The notes beneath the pieces are model-generated. The model worked only from the letters and a program-made list of their open reading frames with translations, did not search any database and had not been told where the DNA came from. From JBBWZH01 sp035544115 (GTDB lineage: Bacteria > Actinomycetota > Actinomycetes > Mycobacteriales > CADCTP01), in contig OY970235.1 of the NCBI GenBank assembly GCA_963714145.1, forward strand, positions 5,642,001-5,706,000: a DNA stretch of 64,000 bases, written 5' to 3'. A program made the translations under genes and the position numbers. Every line of letters begins with the position of its first letter. Position 1 is the stretch's first letter. Below are positions 24,840 to 33,844 of the stretch, in pieces.

Positions 24840-26018
24840 TCAGTAGGTGGGCAGCGAGGGGTCGACCTGCTTGGCCCAGGCGGTGACGCCGCCCTGGACG
24901 TGCACGGCGTCGGAGAAGCCGGCGGCCTTGACGGCGGCCAGCGCCTCGGCAGAGCGGACGCCGGTGCGGCAGTAGAGCACCACCGGCTTGTCCTGCGGCA
25001 GCCGGGACAGCGCCTCGCCGGTGAGGATCTCGCGGTTCGGGATCAGAATCGAGCCGGGGATCTTGACGATCTCGTACTCGGCCGGCTCCCGGACGTCGAC
25101 CAGGAAGAGGTCCTTGCCGGCGTCCAGCATGTCGCGCAGCTCGGGCGCGGTGATGGTCGAACCGGTCGCCGCCTCCTGAGCCTCGTTCGAGACCGAGCCG
25201 CAGAACTCCTCGTAGTCGATCAGCTCGGTGACCGACGGGTTCGGGCCGCAGACCGGGCAGTCCGGGTCCTTCCGGACGTTGATCGCCCGGTAGCTCATCT
25301 CCAGCGCGTCGTACACCATCAGCCGGCCGACCAGCGGCTCGCCGACCCCGATCAGCACCTTGATCGCCTCGGTCACCTGGATCGAGCCGATGGAGGCGCA
25401 GAGCACGCCCAGCACGCCGCCCTCGGCGCAGGACGGCACCATCCCGGGCGGCGGCGGCTCCGGGTAGAGGCAGCGGTAGCACGGGCCGTACTCGGCCCAG
25501 AACACGCTCGCCTGCCCGTCGAAGCGGTAGATCGAGCCCCACACGTACGGCTTGCCGAGCAGCACGCAGGCGTCGTTGACCAGGTAGCGGGTGGCGAAGT
25601 TGTCGGTGCCGTCCACGATCAGGTCGTACGGCCGGAAGATGTCCAGCGCGTTGCTGGAGTCCAGCCGCTCCTGGTGCAGGTTCACCGTGATGTACGGGTT
25701 GATCTCGGTGATCGAGTCGCGCGCCGACTCGGCCTTGGGCCGGCCGACGTCGGACTGCCCGTGGATGATCTGGCGCTGCAGGTTGGTGTCGTCCACCACG
25801 TCGAAGTCAACGATGCCGAGCGTGCCGACACCGGCCGCGGCCAGGTACATCAGTGCCGGGGAGCCGAGGCCGCCGGCGCCCACGACCAGCACCTTCGCGT
25901 TCTTCAGCCGCTTCTGCCCGGTGCTGGCGACGTCCGGGATGATGAGGTGCCGGCTGTAGCGGCGGACCTCGTCGCGGCTCAGCTCAGCGGCGGGCTCCAC
26001 CAGGGGCGGCAGGGACAC
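24840..26018 (-). CDS. moeZ: Adenylyltransferase/sulfurtransferase MoeZ
   Basis: A 392-residue two-domain protein. The ThiF/MoeB-like E1 domain has GAGGLGSPALMYLAAAGVG (nucleotide-binding loop) and NLQRQIIHG, with zinc-ribbon CxxC pairs (CYRCL and CPVCG). The C-terminal rhodanese domain has the active-site loop YCRTGVRS. MoeZ adenylates and thiocarboxylates small sulfur-carrier proteins used for molybdopterin, cysteine (CysO) and secondary-metabolite biosynthesis in actinobacteria. The start (GTG 26018) is preceded by GGAGGATG. No sulfur-carrier gene is adjacent; one MoeZ commonly serves several pathways. Confidence 0.92.
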   Translation of the reverse strand: MSLPPLVEPAAELSRDEVRRYSRHLIIPDVASTGQKRLKNAKVLVVGAGGLGSPALMYLAAAGVGTLGIVDFDVVDDTNLQRQIIHGQSDVGRPKAESARDSITEINPYITVNLHQERLDSSNALDIFRPYDLIVDGTDNFATRYLVNDACVLLGKPYVWGSIYRFDGQASVFWAEYGPCYRCLYPEPPPPGMVPSCAEGGVLGVLCASIGSIQVTEAIKVLIGVGEPLVGRLMVYDALEMSYRAINVRKDPDCPVCGPNPSVTELIDYEEFCGSVSNEAQEAATGSTITAPELRDMLDAGKDLFLVDVREPAEYEIVKIPGSILIPNREILTGEALSRLPQDKPVVLYCRTGVRSAEALAAVKAAGFSDAVHVQGGVTAWAKQVDPSLPTY

Positions 26019-26118
26019 GGCACATCCTCCAACTGCGATCCGACTGACCCGGTCTGCTAGCTCCGGCCTGCTGCTGACAACCGGCCACCGCGAGCCCAGA
26101 TTCCCCGCCGGCGACCGG

Positions 26119-27228
26119 CTACGGGTACGGCCAGGGGTTCGTCCGGCAGGCCCCGACGCCGGGCGTGGTCACACCGAGAGTCTGCTGCATCATCACCGGG
26201 GCCAGCGCGCCAGCCTTCGGGCAGAGCAGGTGCCCGTGCCCGAACGAGTGGCCGACCTCGTGGTTGATCACGTACGTCCGGTACGCGTTGATGTTCGTGC
26301 CGTACGCGACCGCCCCGCGCACCCAGCGCGCGTCGTTGATCACCGCGCGGGCCAGCCCGCCGTTGTAGCAGGAGGTCTCGAACGGCAGCGTGTAGCCGCA
26401 GAGCTTGCGCACGGTCAGCGACGAGGTGAGCGAGACCCGGAACTGGACCTCGCCGGAGTCGACCCGCTGCAGCCGCATCCGGCCGCCGGCGCCCCAGCTG
26501 TGCGGGTTGCCGAGGATCTGCTCCACGGTCGCGGCGACCGCCGGCCCGTCCTCGGCCACGCCGGCCTCGATCTCGACCGTGTACCGCTGCAGCGGCCCGG
26601 CGGTGCCGTAGACCTTGGACGTGCCGGGCACCACGTCGAACCGGTTGCCACCCTGCAGGCTGTACCGGCCGCCCGGGGGCAGCGCGGTGGCCGGCAGCGC
26701 CGCGTTGAGGTCACCGGCCGGCGGCGAGTCGACGAAGATCCCGGTGCTGTTGCCCTTGGCCACCGGCGGCGGGCCGGGCTGCGCCTTGTTGCCGTTCTCC
26801 CCCGCCGTCGGCGAGCCGGCCTGGTTGGTGTTGCCGCCGTCGCCGCGGGCCACGTCCATCACGGCCAGGAAGGTCAGCACGGTCAGCAGCGGGATCGCGT
26901 ACGCCCGCCAGCCGTACTCCCGGGTGAACCGGCGCAGCCGGCTGGGTGGCGCGCCGCCGCCCGACCGGGCGGCGAAGGTCATCGGCCGCTTGGCTGGACC
27001 GGTTCCGGCCGGGTCGGCCGCGGTCGGGTCGGCCCGGGCCCGCAGCGGCCCGTCCGGGGCATGCAGCTGAACCAGGTCGTAGGGCGGCGTGTAGGGCTCC
27101 CGGGGGACGCGGTCCGAGCCGTCGTGGCGGGGGTCGTCCCCCGGCCCGCCACGGCCGGACGCACCACCGGATCCCGAACGCCGCGCCGGGCGGGTCACCG
27201 GGTGGGTCACCGGAACAGGATGGCACAC
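26119..27228 (-). CDS. DUF3152 family putative secreted zinc protease
   Basis: A 369-residue protein (363 if the GTG at 27210 is used, which has CATCCT 6 nt upstream). The N-terminal ~130 residues are Pro/Arg/Gly-rich and cytoplasmic, followed by one transmembrane helix (RAYAIPLLTVLTFLAVMDVA) and an external DUF3152 domain that contains HEVGHSFGHGH, an HExxHxxGHxH zinc motif of metzincin type. Two Cys pairs (LCGY ... SCYNG, and LCPK ... GACRT) may form disulfides. Corresponds in position to Rv3207c. Presumably an envelope peptidase; substrate unknown. Confidence 0.85.
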   Translation of the reverse strand: MCHPVPVTHPVTRPARRSGSGGASGRGGPGDDPRHDGSDRVPREPYTPPYDLVQLHAPDGPLRARADPTAADPAGTGPAKRPMTFAARSGGGAPPSRLRRFTREYGWRAYAIPLLTVLTFLAVMDVARGDGGNTNQAGSPTAGENGNKAQPGPPPVAKGNSTGIFVDSPPAGDLNAALPATALPPGGRYSLQGGNRFDVVPGTSKVYGTAGPLQRYTVEIEAGVAEDGPAVAATVEQILGNPHSWGAGGRMRLQRVDSGEVQFRVSLTSSLTVRKLCGYTLPFETSCYNGGLARAVINDARWVRGAVAYGTNINAYRTYVINHEVGHSFGHGHLLCPKAGALAPVMMQQTLGVTTPGVGACRTNPWPYP

Positions 27229-27303
27229 CGCCCCGGCCGGTCAGGGCACTGCGGGCTCCGCCAGGCGGAACTCACCCCCGGTCGGGGGACACCGGCTGTG
27301 ACC

Positions 27304-28263
27304 TCAACCACGCTCGGCGAGCAGCCCGAGAAAGGCCCGGGCGACCGTTTCCGGATCCTCCAGCTGGGCGGTATGCCCGATTCGCGGGAGGACCAGCAGC
27401 CGGGCGTCCTGGATCGCCGCGGCGGTCCGGGGTGCCAGCGCGACGTCCACCAGCTTGTCCTCGATACCCCAGATGACCAGCGTCGGAGCGGTGATCCAGG
27501 CCGCCTGCCGCCAGAGCGAGCCGGGTCCGCGGACCAGGTAGGAGCCGACCAGCCCGCGCAGCGCCCGGGCCACCGACTCGGTCGCCCAGGGCAGCTGGCT
27601 ACGCCGGCGCACCTCGTCCGCCGCCTCGGCGAGCCGGTTCGGCGGCACCCGACCGGGGTCGGCGTAGCAGAGCGTGATCAGTGCCCGGACCCGGGCTTCC
27701 GGGCTCATCCGGCTCATCCGCCAGCCGACCAACCGGTCCAGCCCGGGGAGCAGCAGCAACGGCAGCGAGACGTCCGAGCCACGCCGCGGGCGCAGGGCCG
27801 GCATCGCCGGGGAGATCAGCGTCAGGGTGCTGACCAGGTCCGGCCGGGCGGCCGCGAGCAACACCGCGACCGCGCCGCCCATCGAGTTGCCCAGCAGGTG
27901 CACCGGGCCGCGGTCGCGCCGCTCGATCAGCGCGGCCGCCAGCCGGACCTGGGCGGCGAGCGAGTAGTCCCGGCCCGGCGGCGGGCCGGACCGGCCGAAC
28001 CCGGGCAGGTCCGGCGCGTCCGCGTCCAGCCGGTCGGCGAGCAGGTAGGCCAGGTCGGTCCAGTTGGTGGAGGCGCCGCCCAGGCCGTGCAGGTACAGCG
28101 CCGGCGCCCCGCTGCCGTCCGCCGGCCCCGGGGTGTGCCGGACGAACACCTCGGTGCCGGCCACCCGGACCTGCTCCCCCGGCCAGGGCGGGATGGTCGG
28201 GTCCAGCGCCCGCAGCGGCTCGCTGGACAGGGTGGCTCGGCGTACCGCGGTACCGCTCGTCAT
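27304..28263 (-). CDS. Alpha/beta hydrolase (LipV-like)
   Basis: A 319-residue alpha/beta-hydrolase fold protein. It has the oxyanion HG motif (YLHGLGGASTNW), the nucleophile elbow GNSMGGA (Ser at about residue 125), an acidic residue in IWGIEDKLVD, and the catalytic His in IGHTAQLEDPE. The triad is therefore complete. Its position between adnA and the moeZ/FasR block corresponds to lipV of M. tuberculosis, an esterase/lipase, but the substrate here is unknown. ATG 28263 is preceded by GGGAGCGCC. It probably forms an operon with the epimerase gene upstream (37-bp gap). Confidence 0.82.
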   Translation of the reverse strand: MTSGTAVRRATLSSEPLRALDPTIPPWPGEQVRVAGTEVFVRHTPGPADGSGAPALYLHGLGGASTNWTDLAYLLADRLDADAPDLPGFGRSGPPPGRDYSLAAQVRLAAALIERRDRGPVHLLGNSMGGAVAVLLAAARPDLVSTLTLISPAMPALRPRRGSDVSLPLLLLPGLDRLVGWRMSRMSPEARVRALITLCYADPGRVPPNRLAEAADEVRRRSQLPWATESVARALRGLVGSYLVRGPGSLWRQAAWITAPTLVIWGIEDKLVDVALAPRTAAAIQDARLLVLPRIGHTAQLEDPETVARAFLGLLAERG

Positions 28264-28300
28264 GGCGCGCTCCCGGGCCGGGCCGGTCGGCCCGCCGGGA

Positions 28301-29302
28301 TCATCCGGCCGGGTCGGCGGCTGGGTTGCGGACTGCCTCCAGTTCGGTCAGCCCCTGCTGCCGACTGATTTTGCCCTCGTATCCCAGTTCGCGCCTGGCC
28401 TTGTCGTCCCGAACGGTGCAGGTCTCGCCGGCCGACCGCAGCGCGGTCCGGGTCACCGGCGGGTGGCCGGGCAGCGGCAGCCAGCGCCAGGCCGGCCCGG
28501 CCGCGGCGGCGACCGCGCGGGCCAGCCAGCGCGGCACCTCGGCGGTCGGCGCCGCTACCCCCTGGGTGGCCAGCAGCGTGCTGACGAACTCGCGGAACGC
28601 GATCGGGGTGCCGTCGGTGACGAAGTACGCCTCGCCGCCGCGGCCCCGCTCGGCGGCCGCGATGATGCCCTCGACCAGGTTCTGCACGTGCGTGGTGGAG
28701 ACCAGATAGCTGCCGCCGTCCACCCAGCGCAGCCGGCCGGACCGGGTGCCGGCGAGGAACGCCGGCAGCGCGCTGGGGTCGCCGCGGCCCCAGACGATCC
28801 CGGGCCGGACCGCGACCGTGGCCAGGCCGTTCCCGCTGGCCGCCAGCACCAGCCGCTCCGCCGCCAGCTTGCTGGCCGCGTACGGGGTGGCCGCCCGGTC
28901 CGGGTACGGCGTCGTCTCGTCGGCGCCGGCCACCGGGTGGTCGCCGAGCACCACCTGCTCGGTGCTCACGTAGACCAGCCGGGGCACCCCGACCTTGCTC
29001 GCCGCGGCCAGCACCGTGCGGGTGCCGTCGACGTTCACCCGGCGCAGGTCGTCCGGCCCGGTGCGGCCTCCCGGCAGCCGGCCGGCCGCGTGCACCACCA
29101 GCTCGGCGTCCTGCATGCCGTCGGCCAGCGCGGTCAGGTCGGTGATGTCGCCGCGCACCGGGATCGCGCCGCGGGCGACCACCTCCGCTTCGGCGGACGG
29201 GGTGCGTGCAAGCGCATGCACCGACTCGCCACGGTCACGCAGCGCTTCCAGCAGCGCACCGCCAACGAACCCGGATCCCCCCGTGACGAAGACCGTGGCC
29301 AT
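28301..29302 (-). CDS. NAD-dependent epimerase/dehydratase (extended SDR)
   Basis: A 333-residue extended short-chain dehydrogenase. The Rossmann motif is TGGSGFVGG (TGxxGxxG) near the N-terminus, DLTAL and VVHAAG follow, and the catalytic YxxxK is YAASK with an upstream VYVSTEQV Ser/Thr. Its composition resembles dihydroflavonol reductase-like or 3-beta-HSD-like SDRs. ATG 29302 is used because GGGAGGAGG lies upstream; an open frame extends further but has no ribosome binding site. A TAGGGT box at 29407-29412 on the minus strand may be the promoter. Confidence 0.82.
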   Translation of the reverse strand: MATVFVTGGSGFVGGALLEALRDRGESVHALARTPSAEAEVVARGAIPVRGDITDLTALADGMQDAELVVHAAGRLPGGRTGPDDLRRVNVDGTRTVLAAASKVGVPRLVYVSTEQVVLGDHPVAGADETTPYPDRAATPYAASKLAAERLVLAASGNGLATVAVRPGIVWGRGDPSALPAFLAGTRSGRLRWVDGGSYLVSTTHVQNLVEGIIAAAERGRGGEAYFVTDGTPIAFREFVSTLLATQGVAAPTAEVPRWLARAVAAAAGPAWRWLPLPGHPPVTRTALRSAGETCTVRDDKARRELGYEGKISRQQGLTELEAVRNPAADPAG

Positions 29303-29406
29303 CCGGCGCCTCCTCCCGCGAGCCCGGCAGCCGCTGTCAACCGGCCCCGGGGCGGCCCGCCCCAAGCCGAGTAGGCCCACCGGCGGCGCAGCATTCCGCG
29401 CCAGCC

Positions 29407-29412
29407 ACCCTA
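29407..29412 (-). promoter_or_regulatory. -10 box (TAGGGT) upstream of the epimerase gene
   Basis: TAGGGT on the minus strand about 105 bp before the ATG at 29302 would give a 5' untranslated region of about 95 nt. No matching -35 was recognised. Confidence 0.35.
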
Positions 29413-29518
29413 CGGAGCGAACGGCAGCCCAGCGGGTGATTCGCTGAGAACCGGCCTTGCGGCTGGACGGAAGGGACGATTTGGCGGCCCGGATCCAGGC
29501 CCGAACGGCGCAGGAGGG

Positions 29519-30544
29519 TTAGGCAGTACGGCGCGAGGCCGCCTTCTTGGCCGCTTTCTTCGCCGGCGCCTTCGCCGCCGTGGCGCTCGCCGCGGTCTCC
29601 CGCGGCGCCGCCTTGGCCGGCGTCTTCTTCGCCGCGGCCTTCTTGGCCGGCGCCTTCGCGGCCGTCTTGGTCGCCTTCCGGGCCGGCGCCTTCCGCGCCG
29701 GCGCCTTGCTCGCCGCGGCCTCGCCGGCCGCCGGCGCCGCGGCCAGTTCGGTCGGCTCCTCGCCGCGGCTGCGCTTGGCCGCGGCCACCGACTCGCGCAG
29801 CGCCGCCATCAGGTCGACCACGGCGCCACCCTGCGCCACCGTCTCGCCCTGCGGCTCGACGATCTCCCGGCCCTCCACCTTCGCCTCGACCACCTGCTGC
29901 AGCGCCTCGCGGTAGTCGTCGTGGTACTGCGCCGGGTCGAAGTCGCCGGCCATGCTCTCGATCAGCGACTCGGCCATGGTCAGCTCCTGCGGCCGGACGG
30001 TGACGTCCTCCTCCAGGAACGGGAAGTCCGGCGTGCGCACCTCGTCCGGCCAGATCATGGTCTCCATCATCAGGACACCGTCCCGGACCCGGAGGGTGGC
30101 GAGCACCTCCTTGGTCCGGATCGCGACCTTCACAAGCGCGACCATGCCGGAGCGCTCCAGCGCGTTGCGCAGCAACAGGTACGGCTTGGTGGCTGTTTTG
30201 TCCGGTTCCAGGTAATAGCTCTTGGCAAAGTAGATCGGGTCGACCTGGTCCAGCGGGACGAAGCTCAGCACGTCCACCACCCGGCTGGTGGACAGCGGCA
30301 GGTCGGCCAGGTCGTCGTCGGTGAGCACCACCATCTCGCCGCCGGGCAACTCGAAACCCTTCGCGATGTCGGCGTACGCAACCTCCTCGCCATCCACCGA
30401 GCAGACCCGCTTGTACCGGATCCGGCCGCCGTCCTCGCGGTGCACCTGATGGAAGGAAACGTCCCGCTCTTCGGTCGCGGTATACAGCTTGACCGGGATG
30501 CTCACCAGTCCGAACGAGATCGCGCCTTTCCAGATCGACCGCAT
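29519..30544 (-). CDS. ku: Non-homologous end-joining protein Ku
   Basis: A 341-residue bacterial Ku. The N-terminus MRSIWKGAISFGLVSIPVKLY is in two halves the family signature, followed by the Ku core with FHQVHREDGGRIRYKRVC, DQVDPIYFAKSYYLEP and EVLATLRVRDGVLMMETM. Ku homodimers encircle DNA ends and recruit LigD. The C-terminal ~85 residues are a Lys/Ala/Pro tail (KAPARKA, AKKAAAKK), longer than in minimal Ku and probably DNA-binding. The ATG at 30544 is preceded by GGGAGGAC. Divergent from the split ligD genes, forming a compact NHEJ locus. Confidence 0.95.
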   Translation of the reverse strand: MRSIWKGAISFGLVSIPVKLYTATEERDVSFHQVHREDGGRIRYKRVCSVDGEEVAYADIAKGFELPGGEMVVLTDDDLADLPLSTSRVVDVLSFVPLDQVDPIYFAKSYYLEPDKTATKPYLLLRNALERSGMVALVKVAIRTKEVLATLRVRDGVLMMETMIWPDEVRTPDFPFLEEDVTVRPQELTMAESLIESMAGDFDPAQYHDDYREALQQVVEAKVEGREIVEPQGETVAQGGAVVDLMAALRESVAAAKRSRGEEPTELAAAPAAGEAAASKAPARKAPARKATKTAAKAPAKKAAAKKTPAKAAPRETAASATAAKAPAKKAAKKAASRRTA

Positions 30545-30696
30545 TCCTGCACCGTCCTCCCGGTCACGTCACATCGGCGTCACGCCGCGGCCCCTGTCGA
30601 TCAGCGTGCCGGTTACCCGGCCCAGGCGCCAGCATTCGCGACATTCCCGGACCCCGGCTACCCGGATTTACTTCCCCAGGCAGGCACGATGGGGCG

Positions 30697-31629
30697 GTGC
30701 AACCGATGCTCGCCACCCCCGGACCGCTGCCCACCGGGCCGGGCTGGGCCTACGAGCTGAAATGGGACGGGGTCCGGGTGCTGGTCGACGTCGGCCCGGA
30801 CGGGTTCAGCCTGACCAGCCGGCGCGGCAACGACGTGAGCGCGGCCTACCCGGAGCTGGCCGGGCTGCGCGAGGCCTGCCCGGACATCCTGCTGGACGGC
30901 GAGGTGGTGGCGCTCGCCGACGGCCGGCCCTCGTTCTCCGCGCTGCAGAACCGGATGCACGTGCGCTCGGCCAGCCAGGCCCGGCGGCTGGCCGGCACCG
31001 TCCCGGTCACCTACTTCGCCTTCGACGTGCTGCGGCTCTACGGCGTGGACCTGACTGCCCGGCCGTACGCCGAACGACGGTCCACGCTGGAGCGGCTGGA
31101 CCTGGCCGGTCCGAACTGGACAGTGCCGCCGGCGTTCGACGACGGGCCGGCGACCACCGCCGCGGCCGAGCAGAACGGGCTGGAGGGCGTGGTCGCGAAG
31201 CGGTTGGCCGCGCCGTACCGGCCGGGGGTACGCAGCCCGGACTGGATCAAGGTGCGGATCGGCAGCCGGCAGGAGTTCGTGGTCGGCGGCTGGGAGGCCG
31301 GCGAGGGCGGCCGGGCCAGCACCATCGGCTCGCTCCTGCTCGGCTACTACGACGACGACGGCGAACTGCGGTACGCCGGCCAGGTCGGCACCGGCTTCAC
31401 CGCCCGCAAGCTGGCCGAACTCGCCAGCCGGCTGGCGGCGCTGCGCCGGCCGACCGCGCCGTTCGCCGAGATGCCCGCCGATGTGCGCGGCCGGCCGCTC
31501 ACCTGGGTAGAACCAGAGGTCGTGGTCGAGGTCGAGTTCGCCGAGTGGACCCCGGACGGCCGGCTCCGGTTCGCCAGCTTCCAGGGCGAGCGCAACGACA
31601 AGGACCCCCGCGAGGTGCACCGTGACTAG
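30697..31629 (+). CDS. ligD: ATP-dependent DNA ligase, LigD ligase-domain type
   Basis: A 310-residue stand-alone ligase domain. The nucleotidyltransferase motif I is ELKWDGVR (Lys22 is the adenylated residue), motif III LLDGEVVAL, motif IV LEGVVAKR, and motif V DWIKVRIGSRQEFVVGG; the C-terminal OB domain has GQVGTGF and VEVEFAEWTPDGRLR. It seals breaks during NHEJ. Here the LigD ligase and polymerase parts are separate genes and no LigD phosphoesterase (PE) gene is visible. GTG 30697 gives the full ligase N-terminus; CACGAT 6 nt upstream is a weak leaderless -10 candidate. The next gene starts 8 nt before its end. Confidence 0.93.
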   Translation: MQPMLATPGPLPTGPGWAYELKWDGVRVLVDVGPDGFSLTSRRGNDVSAAYPELAGLREACPDILLDGEVVALADGRPSFSALQNRMHVRSASQARRLAGTVPVTYFAFDVLRLYGVDLTARPYAERRSTLERLDLAGPNWTVPPAFDDGPATTAAAEQNGLEGVVAKRLAAPYRPGVRSPDWIKVRIGSRQEFVVGGWEAGEGGRASTIGSLLLGYYDDDGELRYAGQVGTGFTARKLAELASRLAALRRPTAPFAEMPADVRGRPLTWVEPEVVVEVEFAEWTPDGRLRFASFQGERNDKDPREVHRD

Positions 31630-32536
31630 TCCAGTGAACGTCGATGTGGCCGGGCGGCGGCTGCGCCTGTCCAATTTGGACAAGGTGCTGTACCCGGAAG
31701 CCGGCCGCACCAAGGGCGAGGTGATCGACTACTACACCCGGATCGCGCCGGTGCTGCTGCCGCACCTGGCCGGCCGGCCGCTGACCGTGAAGCGGTACCC
31801 GAACGGCGTGGACGGCACGTTCTTCTTCGAGAAGAACGCCCCGCGGGGCACCCCGGACTGGGTGCGTACCGTCCGGCTGCCGGTTCCGGGCAGCACCATG
31901 AACCGGGACGAGATCTCCTTTGTGGTGGTGGAGGAGCTGGCCACCCTGGTCTGGCTGGCCAACCTCGCCGCCCTGGAACTGCACACTCCACAGTGGATGG
32001 TCGGGCCCCGGGGCGCCGCCCGCGGCGCGGACCAGCTGGTGCTCGACCTCGACCCCGGCCCGCCGGCGTCCATTGTGGAGTGTTGCCAGGTGGCGCTGCT
32101 GCTGCGCGACCTGCTGGTCGACGACGGCCTCACCCCGGTGCCGAAGACCAGCGGCAACAAGGGCCTGCAGGTGTACGCCGCGGTGGCCGAGACGTCGGCC
32201 GAGCGCACCGCCGACTACGCGCACCGGCTGGCGAAGCGGCTGGAGCAGGAGCGGCCGGAGCTGGTCGTGTCCCGGATGACCAAGTCGCTGCGGCCGGGCA
32301 AGGTGCTGGTCGACTGGAGCCAGAACAACGCCGCGAAGACCACGGTCAGCGTCTACTCGCTGCGCGCCCGCCCGCTGCCCACCGTCTCCACCCCGGTCAG
32401 CTGGGACGAGGTCGCCGCGGCCGCCCGCTCCCGCGCCCGGCTCAGCTTCGTCGCCGACGACGTGCTGGCCCGGGCGGCGGACGGCGACCTGTTCACCCCG
32501 CTGCTCGGCGCCGACCGCCCGCGCCTGCCCCGCTGA
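31622..32536 (+). CDS. ligD: LigD polymerase/primase domain protein
   Basis: A 304-residue archaeo-eukaryotic primase-like polymerase of the LigD type that adds nucleotides, preferentially ribonucleotides, at breaks before ligation. Family segments: LSNLDKVLYPE, KRYPNGVDGTFFFEKNAP, the metal-binding LVLDLDPG (DxD, about residues 139-146), KTSGNKGLQVYA, and VLVDWSQNNAAKTTVSVYS. All core catalytic residues appear present. Overlaps the ligase gene by 8 nt. A weak hairpin follows the stop codon. Confidence 0.93.
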   Translation: MTSPVNVDVAGRRLRLSNLDKVLYPEAGRTKGEVIDYYTRIAPVLLPHLAGRPLTVKRYPNGVDGTFFFEKNAPRGTPDWVRTVRLPVPGSTMNRDEISFVVVEELATLVWLANLAALELHTPQWMVGPRGAARGADQLVLDLDPGPPASIVECCQVALLLRDLLVDDGLTPVPKTSGNKGLQVYAAVAETSAERTADYAHRLAKRLEQERPELVVSRMTKSLRPGKVLVDWSQNNAAKTTVSVYSLRARPLPTVSTPVSWDEVAAAARSRARLSFVADDVLARAADGDLFTPLLGADRPRLPR

Positions 32537-32549
32537 CCGCCCCGCGCGT

Positions 32550-32575
32550 CGGGTCGCCGCCGGCTGGTCGACCCG
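32550..32575 (+). terminator. Possible terminator after the ligD polymerase gene
   Basis: CGGGTCG (32550-32556) pairs with CGACCCG (32569-32575) around a 12-nt GC-rich loop, 14 nt after the stop. A short stem without U-run, so weak. Confidence 0.35.
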
Positions 32576-32760
32576 AGCGTGCACAATGGCCGGGTTGCGC
32601 CCGACCGGCGCATCCCCGTACCGCCGGGCGGCGGCAATCGCCGCATCGCCTCGTCCGCCAGGCGGGCCTATCCGGCCCGCGCGCCGCCCCGGCGCCCGCC
32701 CGGCCCGCGCCGCGGCAGCGCGCGAATCCAGCCGCCAGTACCCACCCGGAGGAGCCGGCA

Positions 32761-32945
32761 TGAGCGAGACCCCCTTCGAGAGCCCGGCCGAGGACGCCGC
32801 CGAGCAGCGGGCCGAGCTTCAACCCGACCCGGAATCCGGCCTGACCAGCGCAAACGACTGGGCCACGAGCAGCCTGGAGGCAGATCCGGCGGATGCTCAG
32901 GAGCAGGGCGCCGAGGTGCCGATCGACGAGGACGAGTGGCGCTGA
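32761..32945 (+). CDS. Small acidic hypothetical protein
   Basis: A 61-residue, highly acidic protein (MSETPFESPAEDAAEQ at the start, IDEDEWR at the end) with no predicted membrane segment or known domain. ATG 32761 has GGAGGAG at a proper distance. The composition and the conserved-looking EDEWR end suggest a short disordered protein. Codon usage fits the host. It lies between the NHEJ genes and the FasR-like regulator; no function can be assigned. Confidence 0.6.
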
Positions 32946-33018
32946 CCGGCCCGGCACCGGTGGCGCGGCGGCTGCGGACGGACCGGCCGGGTACTCGGCC
33001 ACCCACCCGACCCGCGGG

Positions 33019-33024
33019 TAAGGT
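33019..33024 (+). promoter_or_regulatory. -10 box (TAAGGT) upstream of the FasR-like gene
   Basis: TAAGGT, about 60 bp before the ATG at 33085, would give a 5' untranslated region of about 54 nt. No clear -35. Confidence 0.4.
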
Positions 33025-33084
33025 CTATCTCACGGCGTGCCCACGCCAGTCCGAGTGCAGCGACCGCGAGGGGAGGCCGGCCCG

Positions 33085-33738
33085 ATGACGACCTCAGCCT
33101 CCCAGCCGGTGACCGCCGAGGAAGGCGGGGGCCGGGCCGGGCGGATGCCCCGGCCGGCACGCCGCAAGCAGCTGCTCGCCGCGGCCAGCGAGGTGTTCGT
33201 CGCGCAGGGCTACCACGCTGCCGCGATGGACGATATCGCCGAGCGGGCCGGTGTCTCCAAGCCAGTGCTCTACCAGCACTTTCCCGGCAAACTAGACCTC
33301 TACCTCGCACTGCTGGACACCTACGCCGACGGCCTGGTGCAGCGGGTCCGGGACGCGATGGCGGTCACCACCGACAACAACGTCCGGGTGCACAACGCGA
33401 TCAGCGCCTACTTCGACTTCGTGGACGACAACGGCACGGCCGACGACGGGGCCTACCGGCTGGTGTTCGAATCCGACCTGCGCAACGACGCGGCGGTCCG
33501 GGCCCGGGTGGAGCGCACCTCGCGGCTGTGCATGGAGGCCATCGCGGACACGATCGCCTCCGACACCGGCCTGTCCCGGCCGCAGGCTGAGCTGCTCTCG
33601 GTGGCGCTGACCGGGCTGTCCGAGATGGCCGCCCGCTGGTGGCTCTACACCGACCGGCCGCTGCCGAAGGCCGAGGCCATCCGGCTGCTGGAAACCCTGG
33701 CCTGGCGCGGCATCTCGCACTTCCCGCTGCAGGGCTGA
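33085..33738 (+). CDS. TetR-family regulator, FasR-like
   Basis: A 217-residue TetR-family protein. The N-terminal helix-turn-helix is visible as AASEVFVAQGYHAAAMDD followed by IAERAGVSKPVLYQHFPGK (about residues 30-67), then a ligand domain. In M. tuberculosis the gene in this position (Rv3208) is FasR, a long-chain acyl-CoA-responsive activator of fas-acpS; position and size support orthology, but the target genes are not in this window. ATG 33085 is chosen for its GGGGAGG site; an in-frame GTG 48 nt upstream lacks one. Confidence 0.8.
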   Translation: MTTSASQPVTAEEGGGRAGRMPRPARRKQLLAAASEVFVAQGYHAAAMDDIAERAGVSKPVLYQHFPGKLDLYLALLDTYADGLVQRVRDAMAVTTDNNVRVHNAISAYFDFVDDNGTADDGAYRLVFESDLRNDAAVRARVERTSRLCMEAIADTIASDTGLSRPQAELLSVALTGLSEMAARWWLYTDRPLPKAEAIRLLETLAWRGISHFPLQG

Positions 33739-33768
33739 CCGGCGCGCGGCCGGCCGGATCGGATGGCC

Positions 33769-33774
33769 TAGGGT
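33769..33774 (+). promoter_or_regulatory. -10 box (TAGGGT) upstream of the DUF3107 gene
   Basis: TAGGGT between the FasR-like and DUF3107 genes would give a transcript with an untranslated region of about 65 nt carrying AGGAGG at 33831-33836. Confidence 0.4.
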
Positions 33775-33844
33775 GGGTTTCACAGATCTTGGTTCTCGGC
33801 TGGCGACCGCCCGCCGGCAACCGGAACGACAGGAGGCACCCGCG

